DNA from: Acidobacteriota bacterium
GTDB taxonomy: Bacteria; Acidobacteriota; Vicinamibacteria; Vicinamibacterales; CAVVIG01
Length of the DNA: 57,246 bases
Reading direction: 5' to 3'
NCBI GenBank assembly: GCA_017883165.1
Contig: JADGOC010000005.1
Location: forward strand, 1-57,246
Positions 24,689 through 33,300 of this stretch are shown piece by piece. The translations under genes were made by a program, and so were the position numbers. The stretch's first letter is position 1, and each line of letters begins with the position of its first letter. A model generated the notes under the pieces. That model was not told where the DNA came from and made no database searches. It saw only the letters and a program-made list of their open reading frames with translations.

Positions 24689-27313
24689 TCATAGCTCCTT
24701 CTTGAGCTCCGCGAGCAGCGTCAGCGCGTCCATTGGCGTCAGGCGATCGACGTCGATGCCGGCGATCTTCTCACGCAGGCGGCCGGCCTTCTCGACATCT
24801 TCACCAGGGGGCGCCTGGAAGAGACCCATTTGCTGCTGCGGCTCGACCGGCGTACCGCTCACCGACGGGCGGCCGCCGCGCGTCAGCTCGTCGCGTTCGA
24901 GGGCGGCGAGAATCGCGCGCGCGCGCTCGATCACGGGCAGCGGCAATCCTGCCAGACGCGCCACCTGGATGCCGTAGCTGCGATCGGATCGTCCGGGCAC
25001 GATTTTGCGCAGGAAGATGATGTCGTCTTTCCACTCGCGCGCGGAGACGTGGAAGTTGACGACGCCGGGCGTGGCATCCGCCAGGTCGGTCAGCTCGTGA
25101 TAATGCGTGGCAAAGAGCGTCTTCGGACGCATCTCCGGGTTCGTGGCGAGATGCTCGGCGACCGCCCACGCGATGCTCAAGCCGTCGAAGGTCGCCGTGC
25201 CGCGGCCGATCTCGTCGAGCACCACCAGGCTGCGCGAGGTCGCCGTGTGCAGGATGTTGGCGGTCTCCTGCATCTCGACCATGAAGGTCGAGTGGCCCTT
25301 CGCGATGTTGTCCGACGCGCCAACGCGCGCGAAGATTCGGTCGGTGATCGGAATCTTCGCCTCGCGCGCCGGCACGAACGAGCCAGCCTGCGCCATCAGG
25401 CACATCAGCGCCGTCTGGCGCAGATACGTCGATTTTCCGCCCATGTTGGGCCCGGTCAGGATGATGAGCTGGCAGGTCGTCGCGTTCAGCGTGATGTCGT
25501 TCGGCACGAAGGCGTCGGCGGACGTGCGGCGCTCGACCACCGGGTGGCGGCCGTCGACGACCGCGAGCTCGTCGCCATCGTGCACGTGTGGCTTCGTGTA
25601 GTTGTTGACGGCGGCCATCTCGGCGAGCGCCCCGAGCACGTCGAGCGACGCCAGCGCGCGCGCGGACGCCTGAATCCGTGGCGCCTCGGCGGCGACCGCG
25701 ATCCGCAGCTTCTCGAAGATCTCCAGCTCGCGTTCGACGATGCGTTCGTCGGCGCCGAGGATCTTCTCTTCGTACTCCTTGAGCGCCGGCGTGATGAAGC
25801 GCTCGCCGCCGGCGATCGTCTGCTTGCGGTGATAGTCGGGCGGCACGGCGTGCAGGTTCGATTTCGAGATCTCGATGTAGTACCCGAACACGCGGTTGAA
25901 GCGGACCTTCAGCGAGGCGATGCCCGTGCGCGCGCGCTCGCGCTCTTCCATTTCGGCGATGATCTGCTTGCCCGAGCGGCTGATGGTGCGCAAATCATCC
26001 AATTCCTTGTCGACGCCGTCGCGCGTGAATCCGCCGTCTCGTGCCAGGACGGGCGGCTCGTCGACGATCGCGGTCTCGATCGCGGACCGGACGTCGAGGA
26101 GATCGTCGAGCTCAGCGACGAGCGATCGGACGAGCGGCGCCTGCAGGTCCGCCAGCAGCGTGCGCACGCGCGGGATGACCGCGAGAGAGACCTTGAGGCC
26201 GACGAGATCGCGCGGGCCTGCCGTTCCGAGCGCCGCGCGCGCGACGAGCCGCTCGAGATCCTGCACCGCCTTGATCGCGTCGCGAAACTTGCCGCGGTCT
26301 GTGGCGCGGAACGCCAGCTCCTCGACCGCATCGAGCCGGTCGCGAATCGGCTCGATCGCCACGAGCGGCCGCAGCAGCCACGCGCGGAGCAGCCGGCTGC
26401 CGACGGAGGTGACTGTGGCGTCAAGCTCGGCGAGGAGCGACCCGTCCCGCCCGCCCTCAGACCCCTCGAGAATCTCGAGGTGCTTGAGCGTCGTCGGATC
26501 GATGAGCAGCGCGTCGGCATGCTGCCGGTACGTAATCGCACGGACATGCGCAAGGTCCGCCTTCTGCGTCGACCGCAAGTAATGGACGAGCGCGCCGGCC
26601 GCCGAAACGGCCGCCGGCCGCCGATCGAGGCCGAAGCCCTCCAGCCCGCCGGCGCGCAGCTGATCAAGTAACGTCCGCCGCGCCGATTCATCGTCGAAGG
26701 TCCACGCGTCGATCGGCGTGACGGGCAGCCCCGAGGCCCCGATGCATGGGGGAAGCTCGACTTCGGCCGGCACCACGATTTCGCGCGGCTTGAGCACCGC
26801 CATCTCGTCGGCGAGCGACTGCACGCCGTCAGCCCCGGCGTATTCGGCGGCAGAGAATTCGCCGGTGGAGAGGTCGAGCAGCGCCACACCGAGGGTGCCG
26901 CCCCGCGCCACAACCGACATGAGGAAGGCCGGTTCGCGCGCGTCGAGGTGGCTCGCGTCGGTCAGTGTGCCCGGCGAGACGACGCGGACGACCTCGCGCT
27001 TGACGAGGCCCTTGGCCTTGCGCGGATCTTCAACTTGATCGCAAATCGCGACGCGAAAACCTTTCTTGACGAGCCGTCCGATGTAGCCGTCGACGGCGTG
27101 AAAGGGTACGCCGCACATCGGGATGCCGCCGCCGTTGGCGCCCTTGGCGCGGGAGGTGAGCGTAATGTCGAGCGCGCGCGCCGCGACGAGCGCGTCCTCG
27201 TAGAACATCTCGTAGAAATCGCCCATCCGAAAGAGCAGGATGGCGTCGGGATGCTGCTGCTTCGCGTCGAGATACTGCCGCATCGCCGGCGTGACCGACG
27301 CTGACATATGCAT
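24689..27313 (-). CDS. mutS: DNA mismatch repair ATPase MutS
   Basis: The 874-residue protein binds mismatches and recruits MutL. It has the mismatch-reading Phe-x-Glu in GDFYEMFYEDA, the connector and lever domains, and a C-terminal ATPase. Walker A TGPNMGGKST lies at about 623, Walker B is VVLDEIGRGT, and the helix-turn-helix dimer end is present. Length matches E. coli MutS (853). Two ATGs (27313 and 27307) are possible; if the shared -10 box is used, the second would suit a leaderless message. It is divergent from tsaB with 11 bp between the outermost start codons. Confidence 0.97.
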   Translation of the reverse strand: MHMSASVTPAMRQYLDAKQQHPDAILLFRMGDFYEMFYEDALVAARALDITLTSRAKGANGGGIPMCGVPFHAVDGYIGRLVKKGFRVAICDQVEDPRKAKGLVKREVVRVVSPGTLTDASHLDAREPAFLMSVVARGGTLGVALLDLSTGEFSAAEYAGADGVQSLADEMAVLKPREIVVPAEVELPPCIGASGLPVTPIDAWTFDDESARRTLLDQLRAGGLEGFGLDRRPAAVSAAGALVHYLRSTQKADLAHVRAITYRQHADALLIDPTTLKHLEILEGSEGGRDGSLLAELDATVTSVGSRLLRAWLLRPLVAIEPIRDRLDAVEELAFRATDRGKFRDAIKAVQDLERLVARAALGTAGPRDLVGLKVSLAVIPRVRTLLADLQAPLVRSLVAELDDLLDVRSAIETAIVDEPPVLARDGGFTRDGVDKELDDLRTISRSGKQIIAEMEERERARTGIASLKVRFNRVFGYYIEISKSNLHAVPPDYHRKQTIAGGERFITPALKEYEEKILGADERIVERELEIFEKLRIAVAAEAPRIQASARALASLDVLGALAEMAAVNNYTKPHVHDGDELAVVDGRHPVVERRTSADAFVPNDITLNATTCQLIILTGPNMGGKSTYLRQTALMCLMAQAGSFVPAREAKIPITDRIFARVGASDNIAKGHSTFMVEMQETANILHTATSRSLVVLDEIGRGTATFDGLSIAWAVAEHLATNPEMRPKTLFATHYHELTDLADATPGVVNFHVSAREWKDDIIFLRKIVPGRSDRSYGIQVARLAGLPLPVIERARAILAALERDELTRGGRPSVSGTPVEPQQQMGLFQAPPGEDVEKAGRLREKIAGIDVDRLTPMDALTLLAELKKEL

Positions 27314-27320
27314 TAGTCTA
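27314..27320. promoter_or_regulatory. Symmetric -10 element TAGTCTA between mutS and tsaB
   Basis: TAGTCT on plus and TAGACT on minus both satisfy TAnnnT. Only 11 bp separate the outermost start codons, so any promoter of either gene must sit here or inside the neighbour. Spacing to tsaB (5 bp) and to the second mutS ATG (6 bp) fits leaderless transcription. Confidence 0.4.
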
Positions 27321-27324
27321 ACGC

Positions 27325-28056
27325 ATGCGTGTGTTGGCGCTGGACACGACGACGCCGGCGGGAAGCGTCGCCCTTGTCGACGAGGATCGCGTGGTCGATG
27401 AACGCGGAGGCGATCCGTCGCGGACGCACGCCCAGCGGCTGCCCGGCGATCTCCTGCGCGTGCTCGAGCGGCGCGGACTCGCGATGTCCGACGTCGATCT
27501 GTTCGCCGTCGCGTCAGGGCCGGGATCGTTTACCGGGCTGCGGATCGGCATCGCGACGATGCAGGGATTGGCGGTCGTACAGCGGCGGCGGGTCGCGGCC
27601 GTCTCCGCCCTCGAGGCGCTCGCGCACCTTGCGGCGCTGGAGGCGGCGCCGGATGCGATCGTCGCCGCCTGGATGGACGCCCACCGGCACGAGGTCTTTT
27701 CGGCGCTCTATCGCGTGCGCCGCGCGCCGCCGTTCAGCGCGGACCGCCTCGTGGAGCTCGATGCGGCGGCCGTCGGCGATCCGGCCGCGACGCTGGCGCG
27801 GTGGGCCGGGCCAACCGGTCGTGCGCTCGATGTGATCATCGGCGACGGCGCGATCCTGTATCGCGACGTCATCCGCCGGAGCACCGCCGCCCGGGCGGCG
27901 ATCGTCGAGCCTCCGCCGATCGCCGGCGCCGTCGGCCGCCTCGCGATCGGGCGGGCGAGCCGGCACGAGACGGGCGATCCGGGCGCTGTTCGTCCGTTAT
28001 ACGTGCGACGGCCGGATGCGGAGGTCGCACGGGATGCGGCTCGGCATGGACCGTAG
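27325..28056 (+). CDS. tsaB: tRNA threonylcarbamoyladenosine biosynthesis protein TsaB
   Basis: TsaB is the ASKHA-fold partner of TsaD and TsaE in making t6A37 in tRNAs that read ANN codons. The 243-residue product shows LALDTTTPAGSVALVDE at the start, THAQRL, and the diagnostic VASGPGSFTGLRIG at about 57-70. No tsaD or tsaE is in the window. It overlaps rimI, as in many genomes. The ATG at 27325 has no ribosome binding site, consistent with a leaderless message from the shared -10 box. Confidence 0.95.
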   Translation: MRVLALDTTTPAGSVALVDEDRVVDERGGDPSRTHAQRLPGDLLRVLERRGLAMSDVDLFAVASGPGSFTGLRIGIATMQGLAVVQRRRVAAVSALEALAHLAALEAAPDAIVAAWMDAHRHEVFSALYRVRRAPPFSADRLVELDAAAVGDPAATLARWAGPTGRALDVIIGDGAILYRDVIRRSTAARAAIVEPPPIAGAVGRLAIGRASRHETGDPGAVRPLYVRRPDAEVARDAARHGP

Positions 28057-28516
28057 CAGTTGGGTCATCGAACCGCTCACGCTGCCGGCGGATCTCGAGA
28101 CGATTCTGGAGATCGAGCTGGCGTCGTTCGTCAACCCGTGGACGCGCGAGATGTACCTCGCGGAGTTGGAGAACCACGGCGTCTCGTTCTGCTACGTCGT
28201 CCGTGACAGCTCGCAGCAGGTGGTCGGCTACTGTTCGTTCTGGCGCGTGCTCGACGAGCTGCACATCAACAACCTCGCGGTGGCGCCCTCGCAGCGGGGC
28301 CGGGGAGCCGGCACGACGCTTTTGCATGAGGTGCTGCGCGAAGGGACGCGTCTGGGAGCGCGGCGCGCCACGCTCGAGGTGCGGCGCTCGAACGAGGCGG
28401 CGCGACGGTTGTACGAGCGGCTCGGGTTTTCGGTCGCCGGCGTCCGCCAGGCGTATTACACCCATCCGGTCGAGGACGCGCTCATCCTGTGGCGCGAAGA
28501 TATTTCGCACGACTGA
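28034..28516 (+). CDS. rimI: GNAT N-acetyltransferase, RimI-type
   Basis: The 160-residue GNAT protein has the acetyl-CoA loop NNLAVAPSQRGRGAGTTLL and the C-terminal LEVRRSNEAARRLYERLGF typical of RimI, which acetylates the N-terminus of ribosomal protein S18. The ATG at 28034 is chosen because GGAGG lies 9 bases upstream, inside tsaB; the two genes overlap by 23 bp. An ATG at 28046 is also possible. The tsaB-rimI pairing is common. Confidence 0.9.
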   Translation: MRLGMDRSSWVIEPLTLPADLETILEIELASFVNPWTREMYLAELENHGVSFCYVVRDSSQQVVGYCSFWRVLDELHINNLAVAPSQRGRGAGTTLLHEVLREGTRLGARRATLEVRRSNEAARRLYERLGFSVAGVRQAYYTHPVEDALILWREDISHD

Positions 28517-28518
28517 TC

Positions 28519-28547
28519 TTGCAACGCTCTGGGGCTTATGGTACTTT
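28519..28547 (+). promoter_or_regulatory. Candidate promoter of the DUF465-psd-pssA genes
   Basis: TTGCAA (28519-28524), a 17-bp spacer and TACTTT (28542-28547), with a TG one base before the -10. Predicted start about 30 bases before the AAGGAGG of the DUF465 gene. Confidence 0.35.
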
Positions 28548-28588
28548 CGGCCTGTCAGAATGTGAACCATGTTCAAAGGAGGTGGAGC

Positions 28589-28873
28589 ATGAATGAGCAG
28601 AAACAGGCCCCCCAGGAACTGTTGCTGCAGGCGGACGAGGAGTTCCATCAGCTCGCCGCCATGCACCACGAACTGGAAGATCGCCTGCACGCCCTCACCG
28701 CCAAGCCCTACTTATCCGAACCCGAACATCTCGAAGAAGTCACCCTGAAGAAGCGCAAGCTGCTTTTGAAAGACCGCATGGAGGACATCCTCCGGCGTCG
28801 TCGACAGGGCCAGGGGCCGTCGATGCCGTCGGTTCCGCCAGGAACGGACACGCGTCCGCACGCGCGGAGCTGA
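28589..28873 (+). CDS. Small helical protein of the DUF465/YdcH family
   Basis: The 94-residue product has the short two-helix pattern of YdcH-like proteins: HQLAAMHHELEDRLHALTAKPYLSEPEHLEEVTLKKRKLLLKDRMEDIL. Function of the family is unknown. The ATG has an excellent AAGGAGGTG upstream, so it is well translated. A proline-rich tail of about 25 residues is unlike the usual ending. It stands before psd; its TGA overlaps a CTG that may be the true psd start. Confidence 0.8.
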   Translation: MNEQKQAPQELLLQADEEFHQLAAMHHELEDRLHALTAKPYLSEPEHLEEVTLKKRKLLLKDRMEDILRRRRQGQGPSMPSVPPGTDTRPHARS

Positions 28874-29508
28874 CCGGCACGCGCATCGACGTCGCAGGGA
28901 TTCCTTTCATCGGCGGCGCCCTCGTGGCGGCGGCGCTGGCCGCCGTGTTCGTCACGTGGACGCTCGCGATCCCCTGTGTCATCGCCGCTCTGTTCTTTCT
29001 GTTCTTCTTCCGCGACCCTCATCGCGAATCTGACAGCGCCGCGAACGCCGTGCTGTCGCCAGCCGACGGCCGCGTGCTGGTGGCGGGCGCCGCATCCGCG
29101 GACGCGGCGCCGCCGGGGTCGTGGCAGCAGATCAGTATTTTCCTCTCGCCGATGGACGTGCACGTCAACCGCGTGCCGGCGTCGGGGCGCGTCACGCGCG
29201 TCAGCTTCAGACGCGGGCGATTCCTGCCCGCGTATCACCACGACGCCGCGACGGTGAACGAGCGCAGCGAGATCTGGATCGATCACGGCGGCCAGATGAT
29301 CGTCGCGCGGCAAATCGTGGGGATCCTGGCGCGGCGGGTGGTGTGTCGCGTCGAGCCGGGCGCCGAGGTGCGCGCGGGCGATCGCTTCGGCATCATGAAA
29401 TTCGGCTCGCGGATGGACGTGTTCCTTCCGCTGAGCGCGACCATCAGCGTCTCGGTCGGCGAGACCGTCCGCGGGGGTGAAACCGTGATCGCGGTGCTAC
29501 ACTCCTAG
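28870..29508 (+). CDS. psd: Phosphatidylserine decarboxylase proenzyme (short type)
   Basis: Makes phosphatidylethanolamine from phosphatidylserine. The short type begins with a conserved head (here IDVAGIPFIGGA) and two hydrophobic segments, then FFRDPHR, LSPADGRV, MDVHVNR and the self-cleavage site KFGSR, whose Ser becomes the pyruvoyl group. The head is upstream of the first standard start (GTG at 28924, giving 194 residues). The only codon that could include it is the CTG at 28870, which overlaps the DUF465 stop (CTGA); this gives 212 residues. I extend to the CTG as an inference. pssA follows 10 bp later. Confidence 0.85.
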   Translation: MTGTRIDVAGIPFIGGALVAAALAAVFVTWTLAIPCVIAALFFLFFFRDPHRESDSAANAVLSPADGRVLVAGAASADAAPPGSWQQISIFLSPMDVHVNRVPASGRVTRVSFRRGRFLPAYHHDAATVNERSEIWIDHGGQMIVARQIVGILARRVVCRVEPGAEVRAGDRFGIMKFGSRMDVFLPLSATISVSVGETVRGGETVIAVLHS

Positions 29509-29518
29509 AGGCATCTTT

Positions 29519-30370
29519 GTGAACGATCCCCAAGACGGACGGCTCCGTTTCCTGCGGCGCACGAGCGACCCGCCGCGCCGCCAGTTCCGGCGCGGTGTGT
29601 ACCTGCTGCCCAGCCTGTTCACCATGGCCCACATGTTCTGCGGGTACGCGTGCATCGTGTACGCGATGCGCGGCGAGTACCAGACGGCGGCGCCCTTCAT
29701 CGGCTTCGCCTTCGTGCTCGACATGCTCGACGGCCGGGTCGCGCGGCTGACCGGCACGACGAGCGCGTTCGGCGTGGAGTTCGATTCGCTGGCCGACGTG
29801 ATTTCGTTCGGCGTCGCGCCCGCGATTCTGTCGTATTCCTGGGGGCTGGCGCCGCTCGGGCGGCTCGGGATGGCCGTGGGATTCCTGTTCGTGGCGTGCG
29901 CGGCGATGCGGCTCGCGCGCTTCAACATTCAAACGGCCGGCGGCGGCGACAAGCGGTACTTCGTCGGGATGCCGAGTCCGGCGGCCGCGGCGATTCCCGC
30001 CGCCACCGTGTTCGCGTATCCCTTCGGCCTGTACGATTATCGCGAGGCGCTGCCCGTCATCGCCATGGTGCTCGTGCCGGCGGTGCTGATGGTCAGCACG
30101 ATTCGCTTCCGCAGCTTCAAGACGATCGATCTGCAGGCGCGCCGGCCGTTGCGGGTACTGTTACTCATCGCGGGCGCCATCATGGCCATCGCGACGCACC
30201 CGCGCATCGTCCTCGTGGTGGTCGCCTATTCCTATCTCGCGTCGGCGTTCATCGGTATGGCGATCACGCGGTTTCGGCGCCGCGGCGGACGCCCGGATCA
30301 GCATGAAGACGCGGGTGCGGCGCGCTCGACGGGCCACCAATCGGCGCGCGACGCCGCCGGGCACGGCTAG
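29519..30370 (+). CDS. pssA: CDP-diacylglycerol-serine O-phosphatidyltransferase
   Basis: Membrane enzyme that makes phosphatidylserine, the substrate of the adjacent psd. The 283-residue product has the CDP-alcohol phosphotransferase motif with all acidic residues: DMLDGRVAR, then GVEFDSLADVISFG. About eight hydrophobic segments follow. The start is a GTG at 29519, 10 bp after psd. The tail after about 255 is polar and unlike the core. It ends convergently with the large histidine kinase gene, sharing CTAG. Confidence 0.95.
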   Translation: MNDPQDGRLRFLRRTSDPPRRQFRRGVYLLPSLFTMAHMFCGYACIVYAMRGEYQTAAPFIGFAFVLDMLDGRVARLTGTTSAFGVEFDSLADVISFGVAPAILSYSWGLAPLGRLGMAVGFLFVACAAMRLARFNIQTAGGGDKRYFVGMPSPAAAAIPAATVFAYPFGLYDYREALPVIAMVLVPAVLMVSTIRFRSFKTIDLQARRPLRVLLLIAGAIMAIATHPRIVLVVVAYSYLASAFIGMAITRFRRRGGRPDQHEDAGAARSTGHQSARDAAGHG

Positions 30371-33300
30371 CCGAGCGGCAGCGTAATCGTCACCGTCGTG
30401 CCGACGCCACGCTGACTCGTCACGTCGATCGTTCCACCGTTCAATTCCACGTTCCGCTTGGCGATCGTCAGCCCGAGGCCTGTGCCGGCCGCTTTGGTCG
30501 AGAAATAGGGTTCGAAGATCTTCGCGATCGATTCCTGATCCATGCCGATGCCGGTGTCGGTCACCCGAACCACGACCGCCCGGTCCGCCGGCGACTCGCG
30601 CGTCACGATGGTCAGGCGGCCCTCGCCCGGCATCGCGTGCAGCGCGTTCTCGATCACGTTGGTCAGCGCCCGCGCGAACAGCGTCTTGTCGGTCATCACG
30701 ACGGGCACGGTCTGCGGCGTGTCGACGTCGATCGCAATCCGCCCCGTGAGGCCGGTGCGGTACGACTCGACGACCTCCTCGATGAGCTCGGCGAGGCGCG
30801 TGGGCTCGGGGCGCGGCGTCGGCGAGGATGCGAAACTCGAGAACTCGGAAGAAATCTGCCGCAGGAGCGTGACCTGCTTGAGGATCGCGTTGACGCAGTC
30901 GTCGAGTACCGGCGAGAGCGGGCGGCCGCGATCGAGGTTGACGCGGCGCGCGTGCTCGGCTGATAGCTGAATCGGCGTCAGCGGATTCTTGATGTCGTGC
31001 GCGACCTGCCGCGCCATGTCGGCCCACGCTTCGAGCCGCTGCGTCCGCTCGAGATCCTTGCGCTGCCGCTGGAGGTCGTCGGCCATGCGGTTGAAATCCT
31101 CGACGAGGCGCCGCAGCTCGTCCGACGATGTGGCGGCGATGCGCGCGTCGAGATCGCCATGCGCGATCCGCCGAGTCGCCCGCGTCAGACGGTTGACCGG
31201 GTCGGCGATCCGTTCCGCCATCCAGTACCCGATGGCCGCGCCGAGCAGGCTGAAGAGAATCGCCACGAACAGCACGCGCCGATCGAGCTCGTCGATCTGC
31301 CGCTCGATTTCGCGCTTCCGGCTCGTGACCGGCACCGTGACGATGCCCTCGCGCCCGCCAGCGCGCACCGGCGCGGCGGCCAGCAGATAACTGAATTCGC
31401 CGGCTTCCTCGGCGACAAAGGTCGGCAGCCGGTCGAGCATGATGTTGCGATACACGTCGCCGGGTGTGCGCGTTGTCAGCAGGCCCGACGCGAAGAGATC
31501 CCGTTCGCTGGTTGCCTGCAGCGTGTCGCCGTTGAACAGGTTGGCATCCTGACTGATTGCGCGGCCGACGAGGACCATGATTTGGTCGTCGAGCGTCTGG
31601 AGCGCGCCGGGGCCGCGCTGCTGCAGCGTGGCGTAGTCCTCGACCAGGCGCTGCGCGACGGCCGCGGTCCGCGCCGCCGCCTCATCGACGCCGTCGAGGG
31701 CCTGCGTGGCGAAATACGCGCGCGTGGCGACCGCGAGGATGACGACCGGCACCACGGCCGCCGCGACGAACGCGATGAACAGCTTCCGGTAAAAGCTCGA
31801 ACGGATCTCGCGCAGGAGCGCGCGGCCGCTGGCCGGCGTTCGGGAGGTGAGCGCGTTGAAGACCGTCGCGCCGCCGAGCAGCAGCAGATAGAGCACGACG
31901 GCGAGCGCCGCCAGTTCCGCGAGGTTCACCAGGTGGCCGAACCACGTGAGGACCGGGTAGCCGAGCGCGTAGATGCCGCCGCGGTCGTTCAGAAAATAGA
32001 CGCGGAACCGCTCCTCGCCGCGCGTCAGCGTCGTCCAGAACGGCGCGCGCGACTCCACCAGCCGTGTGAAGACCTCGTCGGGCAGCAGCCAGACGCTGGT
32101 GCCGGCGTAGATCGGCGTGCGGCTCCAGCCGTACACCACGAATTCGACGTCGCGGCCTGGCGCACTTTCAGCCGGAAGGTCGCCGGTCGGACGCAGCGAC
32201 TCGAGATACGGACTCTGCGACGAAATGAACGGCAGCGTCCGCGGATCGAGCATCACGCGCACGACGATGGCGCCGAGCGTGCCGGCGCCTTCGCAGATGC
32301 CGCGGCTCGCGCGCAGCACGGGCCGCTGGCTCGAGCCGAAGGGCGAGACCTCCTCGACGAGAGCCCACGCGCAGTTGGCCGCATGATGAGGGGTCGTCCC
32401 GTACTCGGGCAGGTTCAGCTCGTGGGTCGCGAAGCGGCTGACGAGCTGATCGTTGGCGCCGTACAGCTCCACGGCGGATGTGAGCCGATGCGCCGCGAGG
32501 TCGGTCCGCGACCAGACGCGGAACGCCAGGTCGGTCGTCGTCGTGATGCCTTCCGGTGCACCCGCGACCAGGTCGGTGAGGGAGGGCAGCGCGTCGATTT
32601 CATCGAGCGCGGCGTAGAGGCGGCTCTGCAGATCCTCGCGCTGATGCGCCGCCTGTGGGGCGAAGTCGTTGGCGACGAGCCGTTCTTTTGCGGCGGTCGC
32701 CAGCGCGAGGAGCGACGGGTATAGCGCCAGGGCCGGCACGAGCAGCGCGAGAAACAGCGCACTCAGCCGGGCCGCCTGCGACGCGTGACGCGCCCGCCCG
32801 CGCATCCAGGCGATGACGCCGCAGCAGAGGCCCGCCACGCCCACGGCGATCAGGATCGGCGCGGTGGGAATGTCTGGCGCGCGAAGACCGAGCGCCGCGG
32901 GCGCGAAGACGACGCTGACGCCGACGCCGGCCGCCCAGCCGGCGCTCACCGCCAGGCGCGGCAGGAGCCGCCGCGGTGTCCGCGCCAGCAGGCTGGGCAG
33001 CCGCGCGATCACCGCCGCACTCCAGATGACGCTGGCGTGCAGCAGCAGGAGACCGAACGCGATGGCGATCCGCGTCACGTTGATCGGATGCAGTGAAAAG
33101 TGGAGCAGGTCGAGCGACGTGCCGGACACGACGCGCTGAAGAAACCGCTCATACCCGCACAGCAGCGCGGCGCCCATGGCGCCCGTGACGCCGTACGCCA
33201 TGGCCAATCCGACGAGCGCCGGCACCGCCGGCGACAAGAGCCGCGGCCGGGGCTTCGTGAGACGCCGCCGCTCAACGGCGTCCAGCGCGAGCCAGACCAG

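Noticed and set aside
28519-28524. Sigma-54 site near TTGCA before DUF465
   Set aside because: The upstream TCGCACG is 3 bp too far for GG-N10-GC spacing; an ordinary sigma-70 reading fits better.
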